A stretch of DNA of 48,862 nucleotides, taken from positions 1 to 48,862 of the forward strand of contig NZ_JACVQF010000230.1 of assembly GCF_014534645.1 (NCBI RefSeq). The letters are read 5' to 3'. The DNA comes from Streptomyces griseicoloratus (GTDB taxonomy: Bacteria; Actinomycetota; Actinomycetes; Streptomycetales; Streptomycetaceae). Of the stretch, positions 16,162-25,128 are shown in pieces (the stretch's first letter is position 1; each line of letters begins with the position of its first letter). The translations under genes were made by a program, and so were the position numbers. The notes under the pieces were generated by a model. It did not search any database and was not told the DNA's origin. It saw nothing but the letters and a program-made list of their open reading frames with translations.

Positions 16162-16750
16162 CCATGCACGCCAAGAGGTGAGAGGCCCCGGTCCCGGCGA
16201 CGAGGCAGGAGGCCGTGAACTGCGGACCGACCACCGACCGACGCGATGACCGCAACGCGGACAGCTCGGGGCCCGGGTTGATGCCCAGGTCGTCGCGCAG
16301 CCGGTCGCGCACCTCACCGAGGCCGGCCAGCGCCTCGTCCTGGCGGCCCTGGAGGTACAGGGCCCGGACGTGGGCGGCGCGCAGGCGCTCGCGCAACGGG
16401 TGGGCGGCGACCGGTTCGCTCAACTCGGCTGCCACCAGCGCGTGTTCGCCGAGCGCGAGCCTCGCCTCGGCCAGTTCCTCCAGAGCGGTCAGCCGCTGTT
16501 CCTCGAGCCGCCGGGCCTCGGCGCGTACGAACCCCTCGTCGGCGTGGTCGGCGAACCCCTCAGTGCCGCGCCACAGCTCCACCGCCTCGCCGAGCAGCCG
16601 GGCGGTGGCGCGCGGGTCGCCGGTGACCGTCCGGGCGCGGCGCAGCAGTGCCTCGAAACGCCCGGCGTCGACCGCGTCCTCGTCCACCCGCAGCAGGTAT
16701 CCCGGTGGCCTGGACTCGATGCCGAAGTCTCCTGACCGGATGCCACCGGG
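16154..16750 (-). pseudogene. SARP regulator remnant (BTAD only)
   Basis: Minus-strand sequence encodes FGIESRPPGYLLRVDEDAVD, then a BTAD domain: ALLRRARTV, AVELWRGTEGF, EEQRLTALEELAEARLALG, AHPLRERLRAAHVRALY, GRQDEALAG, LGINPGPEL. This begins at the end of the SARP DNA-binding domain; the winged helix that should precede it is missing, and upstream sequence is no longer in a recognisable SARP frame. A GTG at 16687 could start a 177-residue product, but it could not bind DNA in the usual way. The C-terminal 30 residues are unlike SARP. I read it as a decayed regulator that once belonged to a neighbouring biosynthetic locus. The 16751-16820 stretch up to the SWIM gene contains nothing I can name. 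Confidence 0.7.
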
Positions 16751-16820
16751 CGGCAGCCGCCCGGAACGCCGGAACTGCTGACTCCGGTGCCTGGAGTCCC
16801 CAGTCCCTTTGCCCAGCCGG

Positions 16821-19394
16821 TCAGAGGGCTCCCGGTGTGCCCAGGCCCGTCAGGGCGCCGACCGGGTCGAGGTCGGGGGTGCCGCGCGGCCACCAGTCGT
16901 CGCGCCCCGGCTCCGACTCGTAGGCGTACCACAGGCCGGTGCGTCCGAGGCGGAGCTGGACATGGCCCTGAGGGTGCGTCAGGCGGTTGCGCCAGGGCCT
17001 GAAGGCGGGGAGATCGGCGGCCAGGAGCAGGGGCCGGGCACGGTCGAAGCGGCCGGCCGGCGGGTCCCAGGGTTCCTCCAGGACGGTGAGGGCCTCCAGG
17101 CCGCCCTGGCGCCACGCGGCCACCGCGCGCGCCAGCTCCGTCGGGGTGCGGCCGGCGGCCGAGGCGAGGGAGGTGTAGAGGGAGCGGCTGCCGGCGGTGA
17201 GACCGGAACCGGGGCGGGCCGCGGCGAGACGGACGGCGTCCTGCCACAGCGTCAGCCCGCCGACCGGGTCGCGGCCGGTGGTCAGCAGGGCGTGCGCGCG
17301 GGCGGCGGCGTCGGTGGCCAGCTGGTCCAGCGCGAAGGGGTCCGGGCCGCCGGGAGCGGCCGGGTAGGCGGGGGGCTGCTCGGGGTGCGGGGGCGCGGGC
17401 AGCGGCGCCGGGAGGGGCGGGAGGGTGCGCACGGCCAGCGCCTCGCCGGCCCGGACGCCGGGCAGCGGCGCCGGGCCCTTGTCCTGGGCGGCGCGTGCCG
17501 CGCGGGCGGCGCTCAGCCGGGACAGGGCGTCCAGCAGCTCGCGTTCGCCCCGGCCGCGCAGCAGGAGCAGGACGAAGGGGTCGGCGTCGAGCAGTCGTGC
17601 CGTCTGGTAGCAGAGCGCGGCGGCGTGCTTGCAGGGGTGCCCGGAGTCGGGGCAGCTGCACTGCGGGGCGAGGTCGCCGGGGCCCGGGAGCAGGGGGACT
17701 CCGCAGTCCGCCAGGGAGTGGGGCAGCTCCTTGTCCAGCAGGGCGGCGATGTGCCCGGGGCGCTCGGCGGCCGCGTCCAGGAACCGCTCCCAGTCGGCGT
17801 CGTCGAGTGTGCGCAGCCGTACCTGTACGCGGTACGGACGGGATCTGCTGCCCTGTACGTAGGCGAGGACGAGCCCGGGCGTCACGGTGATGGCGTCGAC
17901 GTGGCCCCGCGCGGCGTACCCACGGCCCCGGGCCAGCCGCTGGGGGTCCAGCGCGCCCTCCTCCAGCGCGGTCACCCACGCGTTGCCCCACCACGTCTCG
18001 GCGATTGCCTCGTCCTCCCCCGGCGTGGGCGGGAACGTCGGGAAGGTACGGCGAAGCTCGCCGTCACGGCCGGGCGCGGCCATGGAGCGGGGGGTGCGAG
18101 GGGACGCGGGCGCGGCCGTCGCGGGGTGCCGGCGGGCGTCCGGGTGCCCACGGCCGGTGGGCGGGGCGGTCGGGGGCGGGTCCGCGGGGCGCGCCGGGGG
18201 TGGTGTGTGAGACGGATCCGCTGCGTGGGCGGGGGTCTCCTCTTCGGGGCGCTCCCCGGAAGCGGACGTCTGCGCCGCTGCACCGGTGTGGTTGTCCGTG
18301 CCGGTGCTGTCGGTGTCGCTGTCGGTGTCGTCGTCGGAGGGCAGCCGGAAGGCGCCCGCGATCAGTTCCCGGAGTTGGCGGGCGCGGGGGTCGGCGATGC
18401 GCGTGCCGCTCCCAGCGCCGGTCGGGGACGGCGCGGCGGACGCGGGGCGGGACGCCCGTCGTACGCCGGCCTTCCTCCCCGTGGTGTCCGCCCGCCGTCG
18501 CAGCGCCTCCTGACGCGCCGCCCGCAGCGCCTCACGCGCCACGTCGGCGGGACGAACGCCACGTCCGTCACCGGCCCCGGGGCCGGGAGCGGCCGACGGC
18601 GCGGAGTCCGGTCCGGCGCTCGAATCCACATCCTGGCGCGGGTCCCGGTCCCGGTCCCAGTCCCAGTCCGGGTCCCGATCCTGGTCCTGGTCCTGGTTCG
18701 GGTGCCGGTCCCGGTCCCGGTGCCGGTCCTGGTCCGGGTGCCGGTCCTGGTCCTGTTCCTGGCTCTGGTGCCGGTCCGGGTCCGGGTGCCGGTCCTGGTC
18801 CTGGTCCTGGTCCTGGTGCCGGTCCCGGTCCCGGTGCCGGTCCTGGTCCGGGTCCGGGTGCCGGTCCTGGTCCGGGTGCGGGGCGTCCGCGAGATCTGGC
18901 CGCGCCGTCGGGGCGGGGGCGACGGTTGCCCCGGCCGGGTCGAACCCGACGCCGGAACGGCCCGGCGCGGCCCCTCGGGCGCCGGACTCGTCACCGAGAC
19001 GCCCCGGCTCCGCTCCCCCGGCACCCGCCATGCCATCGAGCCGGGCCACTCCCGCACCCGCACCCGAGACGCCGGACGTGTCACCGAGCCGGGCCGGCTC
19101 CACTCCAGGGTCGGCGGAGACGTCACCCGGGGTGTCAGGGCACGGCCCGGCGGTGTCCGTGGTGTGGTCCGGCGTCTCCTCTGCGGTGCCCCCGGCCGCG
19201 GCGCGCCTGGCGGTCACCGCACGCCGCAGCGCCGCGCGCGCGGCGTCGGCGGGGCGCGGCTCGGTGCCGCCTTCGCGCTCGGCTGCCGGCGGGCGCTCCG
19301 CGTCCGCGGCCGTGGCCGGGTCCGGCGCGCTGTCACCGCGGCCCCGTGCCGCGCGCAGGGCGCGGCGGGCCTCGTCCGCGGGCCGACGGGTCAT
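16821..19394 (-). CDS. SWIM zinc-finger protein with long low-complexity linker
   Basis: An 857-residue protein. The SWIM zinc motif CxCx(n)CxH is visible as CSCPDSGHPCKH near residues 575-590, preceded by a conserved region starting at FPPTPGEDEAIAETWWGNAWV and the ARGRGYAARGHV segment. SWIM proteins of this kind are encoded beside SNF2 helicases in actinobacteria; here the ATG overlaps the helicase stop as ATGA, so the two are translationally coupled and probably form a complex acting on DNA. The N-terminal 450 residues are disordered: three copies of an RPADxARxALRxA motif (residues 4-16, 47-59, about 280-293) and a charged D/Q/R/H/P repeat (about 170-252) from a hexanucleotide array. The precise function is unknown. 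Confidence 0.85.
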   Translation of the reverse strand: MTRRPADEARRALRAARGRGDSAPDPATAADAERPPAAEREGGTEPRPADAARAALRRAVTARRAAAGGTAEETPDHTTDTAGPCPDTPGDVSADPGVEPARLGDTSGVSGAGAGVARLDGMAGAGGAEPGRLGDESGARGAAPGRSGVGFDPAGATVAPAPTARPDLADAPHPDQDRHPDPDQDRHRDRDRHQDQDQDQDRHPDPDRHQSQEQDQDRHPDQDRHRDRDRHPNQDQDQDRDPDWDWDRDRDPRQDVDSSAGPDSAPSAAPGPGAGDGRGVRPADVAREALRAARQEALRRRADTTGRKAGVRRASRPASAAPSPTGAGSGTRIADPRARQLRELIAGAFRLPSDDDTDSDTDSTGTDNHTGAAAQTSASGERPEEETPAHAADPSHTPPPARPADPPPTAPPTGRGHPDARRHPATAAPASPRTPRSMAAPGRDGELRRTFPTFPPTPGEDEAIAETWWGNAWVTALEEGALDPQRLARGRGYAARGHVDAITVTPGLVLAYVQGSRSRPYRVQVRLRTLDDADWERFLDAAAERPGHIAALLDKELPHSLADCGVPLLPGPGDLAPQCSCPDSGHPCKHAAALCYQTARLLDADPFVLLLLRGRGERELLDALSRLSAARAARAAQDKGPAPLPGVRAGEALAVRTLPPLPAPLPAPPHPEQPPAYPAAPGGPDPFALDQLATDAAARAHALLTTGRDPVGGLTLWQDAVRLAAARPGSGLTAGSRSLYTSLASAAGRTPTELARAVAAWRQGGLEALTVLEEPWDPPAGRFDRARPLLLAADLPAFRPWRNRLTHPQGHVQLRLGRTGLWYAYESEPGRDDWWPRGTPDLDPVGALTGLGTPGAL
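18640..18882. repeat. Hexanucleotide tandem repeat within SWIM gene
   Basis: About forty imperfect copies of a six-base unit, GGTCCT, GGTCCC, GGTGCC or GGTCCG on the plus strand. On the coding strand they give alternating DQ, DR, DP and RH pairs. The unit is a multiple of three, so gain or loss of copies keeps the reading frame; the array is expected to vary in length between strains. Confidence 0.9.
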
Positions 19395-22369
19395 GAGGGC
19401 CTCCGCAGGGACACCAGGTCGGACAGCTCACGGTCCGTCAGTTCGGTCAGGGCCGACTCGCCGGAGCCGAGGACGGCGTCGGCCAGGGCGCGCTTGGACT
19501 GGAGCATCTCGGCGATGCGGTCCTCGACCGTGCCCTCGGTGATGAGGCGGTGGACCTGGACGGGCTGGGTCTGGCCGATGCGGTAGGCGCGGTCGGTGGC
19601 CTGTTCCTCGACGGCCGGGTTCCACCAGCGGTCGAAGTGCACGACGTGGCCCGCCCGGGTCAGGTTGAGTCCGGTGCCGGCCGCCTTGAGGGAGAGGACG
19701 AGGACGGGGGTCGCCCCGCTCTGGAAGCGGTCCACCATGCGCTCGCGCTCCGGCACCGGCGTACCGCCGTGGAGGAGGTCCACCGGGACCGCGCGCACGG
19801 CCAGGTGGGAGGCGATGAGCCGGGCCATCCCGACGTACTGCGTGAAGACGAGCGCGGAGCCGTCCTCCGCGAGGAGCGTGTCCAGCAGTTCGTCCAGCAG
19901 GGTGAGTTTGCCGGAGCGGGCGGCCAGGCGGTCGCCCGCGCCCCGCGGGTGCTCCTCCTTCAGGAACAGCGCGGGGTGGTCGCAGATCTGCTTGAGCGAG
20001 GTCAGCAGTTTCAGCACCAGGCCCCGGCGGGCCATGCCCTCGGCGGTCTCGATGGCGGCCATCGACTCGCGCACCACCGCCTCGTACAGCGCGGCCTGCT
20101 CGCGGGTGAGCGGGACCGGATGGTCCGTCTCGGTCTTGGGCGGCAGCTCGGGGACGATGCCGGGGTCGGATTTCCGGCGGCGCAGGAGGAAGGGGCGGAC
20201 GAGCCGGGCCAGGCGCTCCACCGCCTCCTCGTCCTCGCCGGTCTCCACCGCCCGCGCGTGCCGGGCGCGGAAGGACTTGAGCGGGCCGAGGAGCCCGGGG
20301 GTCGTCCAGTCGAGCAGGGCCCAGAGTTCGGAGAGGTTGTTCTCCACCGGCGTGCCGGTCAGCGCGACGCGCGCGGGGGACGGGATCGTGCGCAGCGCCT
20401 TGGCCGTCGCGGAGTACGGGTTCTTGACGTGCTGTGCCTCGTCGGCGACGACCATGCCCCAGCGCTGCTCGGCGAGCGTCGCCGCGGCCGACCGCATCGT
20501 GCCGTAGGTGGTGAGGACGAAGCCGCCGGTCAGGTCGGCGAGGGTGCGGTCGGGGCCGTGGAAGCGGCGCACGGGGACGCCGGGTGCGAACCGGGTGATC
20601 TCCCGCTGCCAGTTGCCCAGCAGCGAGGCGGGGCAGACGACCAGGGTCGGCTCGGTGCGGGCGCGCTTCAGGTGCAGGGCGATGACGGTGACCGTCTTGC
20701 CGAGGCCCATGTCGTCGGCGAGGCAGCCGCCGAGGCCGAGCGAGGTCATGAGGTCGAGCCAGGCCAGTCCGCGCAGCTGGTAGTCGCGGAGGGTGGCGTC
20801 CAGGCCGGGCGGGGGCTCGGCGGGCCGGACACCCGCCGTCAGCCGGTCGCGCAGGGCGGCCAGCGCTCCCACCGGCACCACCTCGACGGTCTCGCCGTCG
20901 GCCTCGGCGCTGCCGGTGAGGGCGACGGACAGTGCGTCGACCGGGTCGAGCAGGCCCAGGTCGCGTTTGCGGGCCCGGCGGACGAGGGCCGGGTCGACCA
21001 GCACCCACCGGTCGCGCAGCCGGACGACCGGGCGGTGGGCCTCGGCGAGGGTGTCCATCTCGGCCTCGGTGAGCGCGTCGCCGCCCATCGCCAGCTGCCA
21101 GCGGAACTGCAGCAGGTCCCCGCTCTCGAAGAAGCCCGTGCCGTCGGTCGCCGAGCCGGGCGCGGACCGGACCACGGCCGTCGCGGTGAGGTCCTGGGCC
21201 AGGTCGCGGGGCCAGTGCACGGCGACGCCGGCGGCGGCGAGCCGGCCGGCCGCCACGCCCAGCAGGTCGGTGACCTCCTCCTCGGAGAGGCTGAGGACGT
21301 CGGGCACGTCCTGCTCGGTGAGCCGGTCGAGCGGCGGCCAGACCCGGGCCGCGCGCCGCACCGCGAGGGCCGTGTCTACGCGTGCGCGGGCACCGAACGC
21401 CGCGTCGGCCGCCCCCGACCACAGGTCCGCGGCGTCGGCGACGAGGGTGGGGTCGGCGAGGCTGTGCACCTGGACGATCGCCGCCCCCGCGCTGCGCGCG
21501 CCGGTGCCGTCGCCGTCCCCGTCGAACAGGTCGTACGCCGACAGGTCGAGGCGGAGCGAGATCCGTACGCCCGCGTCCATGCCGGCGGCGACCTCCGCGG
21601 CCCAGTCGTGGGCGGCGGGCAGCCGCCGGGCCTCGCGCGCGGCGAAGGGCCGGCCCACGGCGTGGGGCGCGGCCGGGGTGCGGGGCAGGGTGTCGGCGAC
21701 CGCGTCCAGGAAGGAGCGCATCAGCGCTTCCGGCTCCGGCAGCCGGATCGGGCCAGGGCCGTCCAGCGGGACCGCGTGACCCTCGGGGGGCAGTGCGGCG
21801 GCCACCGCGCGCAGGTGCGCGATGTCGTCCGGGTCGAGGGGGCCGGCCCGCCAGGCGTCGTGCCCCGTCGGCGTCAGGCCGGGCAGCAGCCGGCCGCGTG
21901 CGGCGAGCCGCAGGGCGTGCAGGGCGGCGGCGCCCCAGCAGGCCGTGGCCGGGTGGGCGGCCGGGTCGTGCCGGGCGCCGACCAGCAGGGGCAGTGCCTG
22001 GTCGAGGGGGAGTGACAGGGCGGGTGTGGTCCGGCGCCGCACCCCGGAGCCGTGCCGCCGGACGACGGTCAGTTCCGTCGTCCCGGCGGGCGGTGCCTCG
22101 CCCTCGGGGGCGTCGACGTGCGGGTGCCCGGCGGGCCGGGTTCCGCCGTCGGGGTCGGGGACGGCGACGGGGCCGCCCTCCGGGTCCCAGAAGGCGATCC
22201 GCCCGGCGCGCGGGAGGGAGGCGGGCAGGAAGACGGCGGCGAGCCGCACGGGAACCGGCGGGGCGGACCGCCCCGTCTCCCCCGGCGCTCCCGCTTCTCC
22301 GGGCGCTCCCGTCTGCCCCGGCGCTCCCGTGCGCTCGGCCGCCGAGGCCGCCACGGCCATGTCGCTCAT
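19391..22369 (-). CDS. SNF2-family DEAD/DEAH helicase (SWI2/SNF2 ATPase)
   Basis: A 992-residue ATP-dependent DNA translocase. Residues about 120-540 are the bacterial SNF2-associated region. The helicase core begins at LRDYQLRGLAWLDLM and shows Walker A DDMGLGKTVT, TYGTMRS, Walker B VVADEAQHVKNP, LTGTPVENNLSELW, then helicase C with LVFTQYVGM, HGGTP, FQSGATPVLVLSLKAAGTGLNLT, HFDRWWNPAVEEQATDRAYRIGQ. The start ATG at 22369 (MSDMAVAAS) has GGAGGTGA eight bases upstream. Residues about 14-35 contain a collagen-like GAPGQTGAPGEAGAPGETG repeat. It overlaps the SWIM gene, forming a two-gene unit seen in many actinobacteria and presumed to act in DNA repair or chromatin remodelling; the role is not established. 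Confidence 0.93.
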   Translation of the reverse strand: MSDMAVAASAAERTGAPGQTGAPGEAGAPGETGRSAPPVPVRLAAVFLPASLPRAGRIAFWDPEGGPVAVPDPDGGTRPAGHPHVDAPEGEAPPAGTTELTVVRRHGSGVRRRTTPALSLPLDQALPLLVGARHDPAAHPATACWGAAALHALRLAARGRLLPGLTPTGHDAWRAGPLDPDDIAHLRAVAAALPPEGHAVPLDGPGPIRLPEPEALMRSFLDAVADTLPRTPAAPHAVGRPFAAREARRLPAAHDWAAEVAAGMDAGVRISLRLDLSAYDLFDGDGDGTGARSAGAAIVQVHSLADPTLVADAADLWSGAADAAFGARARVDTALAVRRAARVWPPLDRLTEQDVPDVLSLSEEEVTDLLGVAAGRLAAAGVAVHWPRDLAQDLTATAVVRSAPGSATDGTGFFESGDLLQFRWQLAMGGDALTEAEMDTLAEAHRPVVRLRDRWVLVDPALVRRARKRDLGLLDPVDALSVALTGSAEADGETVEVVPVGALAALRDRLTAGVRPAEPPPGLDATLRDYQLRGLAWLDLMTSLGLGGCLADDMGLGKTVTVIALHLKRARTEPTLVVCPASLLGNWQREITRFAPGVPVRRFHGPDRTLADLTGGFVLTTYGTMRSAAATLAEQRWGMVVADEAQHVKNPYSATAKALRTIPSPARVALTGTPVENNLSELWALLDWTTPGLLGPLKSFRARHARAVETGEDEEAVERLARLVRPFLLRRRKSDPGIVPELPPKTETDHPVPLTREQAALYEAVVRESMAAIETAEGMARRGLVLKLLTSLKQICDHPALFLKEEHPRGAGDRLAARSGKLTLLDELLDTLLAEDGSALVFTQYVGMARLIASHLAVRAVPVDLLHGGTPVPERERMVDRFQSGATPVLVLSLKAAGTGLNLTRAGHVVHFDRWWNPAVEEQATDRAYRIGQTQPVQVHRLITEGTVEDRIAEMLQSKRALADAVLGSGESALTELTDRELSDLVSLRRPS

Positions 22370-22468
22370 ACGTTCTGTCACCTCCCGCCCGTGTGTCGGA
22401 TCAGACGTCTTCGACTCTACGGGCGGGGTCTGACAATCGGCTCCGGGCACCGGCGGCCCCCGCGACGG

Positions 22469-23050
22469 TCAGGGCACCGTGCGCGAGACGACGTACACCA
22501 TCGGGTAGTCCGGGTCGTTCATGTCGACGACGATGTCCCGCGTGGGCGCCGGGTTCTTCTGCTCGTGGACCAGGCCCCACCAGGGACCGGGCCCGCCGAG
22601 GTCCCAGCCGGTGACCCGCTGGTCGCGGTCGCTGATGGCGATCTTGTCGCGCTTCAGGTCGTCCCGGCCGACGCCCACGCCGGCCAGGAAGGCGTCCAGA
22701 CCGGCGGCGGTGGTCTCGAACTGGACGTAGAGGCGGCTGGTCTTCCAGTTGTTCGTCTCGTAGTACGCGACCTCTTCGGACGGTATCGGGACGGGCACCT
22801 CGTAGATGCGCCGCTGGAGCTTGGAGGGCCAGCCCCGGGTCAGTCCGGTCGCCGCGTACTTCGCCTCCTTGTCCCTGCCGCTGTCGCGGCTCTGGTTGGC
22901 GGAGATCACCAGGTAGCCGGCCGGGACGCCGATCAGCAGCACGATGATGATCAGCGTCAGCGTCCGGCGGCGGATCATGTGGCGGCGGTCCTCGGCGGGG
23001 CGGCCGGGGCGGTCCGGGAGGCCGGCCTGGTGCGGCAAGGAGTCCGTCAC
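22469..23050 (-). CDS. Small membrane-anchored protein of unknown function
   Basis: A 193-residue protein with one predicted transmembrane helix (TLTLIIIVLLIGVPAGYLVIS, about residues 30-50) after an arginine-rich segment (MIRRR), so the remaining 140 residues are likely outside the cell. That domain contains the segments YEVPVPIPSEEVAYYETN and RLYVQFETTAAGLDAFL; I do not recognise a family. The GTG start overlaps the ROK kinase stop as GTGA, implying co-translation with the kinase. An ATG at the MIRRR position is a possible later start. Confidence 0.75.
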   Translation of the reverse strand: MTDSLPHQAGLPDRPGRPAEDRRHMIRRRTLTLIIIVLLIGVPAGYLVISANQSRDSGRDKEAKYAATGLTRGWPSKLQRRIYEVPVPIPSEEVAYYETNNWKTSRLYVQFETTAAGLDAFLAGVGVGRDDLKRDKIAISDRDQRVTGWDLGGPGPWWGLVHEQKNPAPTRDIVVDMNDPDYPMVYVVSRTVP

Positions 23051-24195
23051 AGCGACTCCCGGGCCGTGCGGCGGGCCTCCGCGTACCGCTCGTAGCGCTC
23101 GTAGCGCTCCACCCGGCGCCGCTTGGCGCGGCGGAACCGGCGGGCGACGAGCCGGGCCAGGTCGGCGGCGCCCACCATGCCGGCCTCGGGGCCGAGCTGG
23201 GCGCGGACGATACGGGCCTCGGGACGGTAGCCGCGGCCGGTGAGCTGGCGTTTGAAGGCGTCCCGCGCGGGGCCGATCAGCAGGTCGTCGGCCGCGCTGA
23301 CCCCGCCGCCGATGACGAAGCAGGACGGGTCGAGGGCGGCGGCGAGGTTCGCGATGCCGACGCCGAGCCACTGCCCGATGTCCTGCAGCAGCTCGATGCA
23401 CATGGCGTCGCCCTCGCGGGCCAGCTCGGTGATCATCGGGCCGGTGATGTCGGAGACGTTGCCCTTGACGTGCTCGATGATCCCGTAGGCCACCGGCGAG
23501 TCGGCGGCGGCCAGCTCACGGGCCTCCCTGACGAGGGCGTTGCCGGAGCTGTACTGCTCCCAGCAGCCGCGGTTGCCGCACGGGCAGCGGTGTCCGCCGG
23601 GCACGACCTGCATGTGGCCGAACTCTCCGGCGACGCCGTACTTGCCGCGCTTGACCTGGCCGCCCTCCAGGATCGCGCCGCCGATCCCGGTGCCCAGCGT
23701 GATCATGACGAGGTGGTCCTCGCCGCGGCCGGCGCCGAAGCGCCACTCGGCCCAGGCGGCGGTGTTCGCGTCGTTGTCGACCAGGACGGGCACGGACAGC
23801 CGGCTGGAGATGCGGTCCCGCAGGGGTTCGTTGCGCCAGGACAGGTGGGGGGCGAACAGCACGCGGTTGCGGTCGGCGTCGACCCAGCCGGCCGCGCCGA
23901 TGCCGACGGCGTGCACGTCGTGCCGGTCGGACAGGTCCAGGACCAGCTCGACGATCGTGTCCTCGACGACCTTGGGGCTCTTGGACTTGTCGGGGGTCTC
24001 CGTGCGGAGCTTCTCCAGGATGTTGCCGTCGGCGTCGACGACGCCCGCCATCACCTTCGTGCCGCCGATGTCGATGCCGACGGTCGGCACGCGGGGGGCC
24101 GTCAGGTGCGAGCGGCGTTCCCTCGTGCCCACGGTGCGCAGGACCGGGGCACGGCGGGAGCCGATGGGGGCGGTGAAGTCGCGGTAGGTGCTCAT
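23047..24195 (-). CDS. ROK-family glucokinase
   Basis: A 382-residue sugar kinase. ATP-binding GIDIGGTKVMAGVVD lies near residue 40, the catalytic aspartate in VDNDANTAAWAEW, phosphate loop LGTGIGGAI, the substrate histidine in GEFGHMQV, and the ROK zinc motif HRCPCGNRGCWEQYSSG. Start ATG at 24195 (MSTYRDFTAPIG) has little sequence in common with the open frame before it, which overlaps intergenic repeat DNA. ROK glucokinases in Streptomyces phosphorylate glucose and link to carbon catabolite repression. The first 38 residues and the C-terminal tail (VERYERYERYAEARR, a small repeat) extend beyond the ordinary 315-residue family length. The next gene downstream, for a small membrane protein, overlaps. 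Confidence 0.9.
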   Translation of the reverse strand: MSTYRDFTAPIGSRRAPVLRTVGTRERRSHLTAPRVPTVGIDIGGTKVMAGVVDADGNILEKLRTETPDKSKSPKVVEDTIVELVLDLSDRHDVHAVGIGAAGWVDADRNRVLFAPHLSWRNEPLRDRISSRLSVPVLVDNDANTAAWAEWRFGAGRGEDHLVMITLGTGIGGAILEGGQVKRGKYGVAGEFGHMQVVPGGHRCPCGNRGCWEQYSSGNALVREARELAAADSPVAYGIIEHVKGNVSDITGPMITELAREGDAMCIELLQDIGQWLGVGIANLAAALDPSCFVIGGGVSAADDLLIGPARDAFKRQLTGRGYRPEARIVRAQLGPEAGMVGAADLARLVARRFRRAKRRRVERYERYERYAEARRTARESL

Positions 24196-24265
24196 CGGGT
24201 GCGATTCTGCCGCACGGGTGCGGTCTGTGCGGTGCGGGGCAGCGGTGGGGTGGTGCGGATCATTG

Positions 24266-24340
24266 CCGGGTGCGGGTTGCGTCGTGGCTGGGCGCGCCCA
24301 CGCGGCGGAGCCGCACATTTACACAGCCCCGCGCCCCTAG
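24266..24340. repeat. Streptomyces-type intergenic repeat element
   Basis: The stretch with GGGTTGCGTCGTGGCTGG, GCGCGCCCACGCGGCGGAG, CCGCACATTTACACAGCC and CCGCGCCCCTAG resembles a short repeat I recall as widespread between genes in Streptomyces chromosomes. It has inverted-repeat potential (CGCGGCGGAGCCGC) and may act as terminator for the upstream ABC transporter operon. It even supplies that operon's last stop codon (TAG at 24337-24339, minus strand). Confidence 0.6.
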
Positions 24341-25128
24341 CCCCGCTGCAGTTCATGGCGTAGATCGTCCAGCTCATTCCCCCCGGCCATCTGGCGCGTC
24401 AGTTCGTCCAGGGTGATGGAGTCCCGTGTGTGGTTTCCCACCATCGTCCCCCTCTTGAGCAGCACGAATCGGTCGCCCACCAGGTACGCGTGATGCGGGT
24501 TGTGGGTGATCAAGACAACACCCAGGCCCTGGTCCCGTGCCGCCGCCACATACTTCAGGACCACACCCGACTGCTTCACGCCCAGTGCCGCCGTCGGCTC
24601 GTCCAGCACCAGCACCTTGGCGCCGAAGTACACCGCGCGTGCGATCGCCACGCACTGGCGTTCGCCGCCGGAGAGGGTGCCGATGGGCTGGTCGACGTCG
24701 CGCAGGTCGATGCCCATGCGCAGGAGTTCCGCGCGGGTGGTGCGGCGCATGAGGTCGACGTCCATGCGCTTGAACGGGCCGGCGCCCTTGCGGGGCTCGG
24801 AGCCGAGGAAGAAGTTGCGCCACACCGGCATGAGCGGGACGACGGCCAGGTCCTGGTAGACGGTGGCGATGCCCCGGTCCAGGGCCTCGCGCGGGGAGGA
24901 CAGGCGGGTGTCCTCGCCGTCCAGGGCCAGCGTGCCGCCGTCGTGCTGGTGCAGTCCGGCGATGATCTTGATGAGGGTCGACTTGCCGGCGCCGTTGTCG
25001 CCGAGCACGCAGGTGATCTCGCCCGCGTGGACCTCCAGGGAGACGCCTTCGAGGGCGCGGACGTTGCCGTAGTGCTTGCTGACGCCGGACAGCTCCACGA
25101 GCGCCGTACGTGCTTCCGTCTCGGTCAC
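24337..25128 (-). CDS. Sugar ABC transporter ATP-binding protein (single-domain)
   Basis: A 263-residue ATPase energising import with the permease and binding protein upstream. Walker [11 protein letters not shown]-loop YQDLAV, signature [14 protein letters not shown], Walker [11 protein letters not shown] and H-loop THN are present. Carbohydrate importers of the ribose (CUT2) type usually have fused double ATPases; this is the single-domain kind found with FrcA-like systems. The GTG start overlaps the permease stop as GTGA. Its C-terminal codons run into an intergenic repeat that provides the stop. Confidence 0.93.
   Translation of the reverse strand: MTETEARTALVELSGVSKHYGNVRALEGVSLEVHAGEITCVLGDNGAGKSTLIKIIAGLHQHDGGTLALDGEDTRLSSPREALDRGIATVYQDLAVVPLMPVWRNFFLGSEPRKGAGPFKRMDVDLMRRTTRAELLRMGIDLRDVDQPIGTLSGGERQCVAIARAVYFGAKVLVLDEPTAALGVKQSGVVLKYVAAARDQGLGVVLITHNPHHAYLVGDRFVLLKRGTMVGNHTRDSITLDELTRQMAGGNELDDLRHELQRG

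Noticed and set aside
16809-19586. 925-codon plus-strand frame containing long PVPVPVRVPV-like repeats
   Set aside because: The repeat is the antisense reading of the hexanucleotide array in the SWIM gene; the SWIM zinc motif and coupling to the SNF2 gene are on the minus strand.
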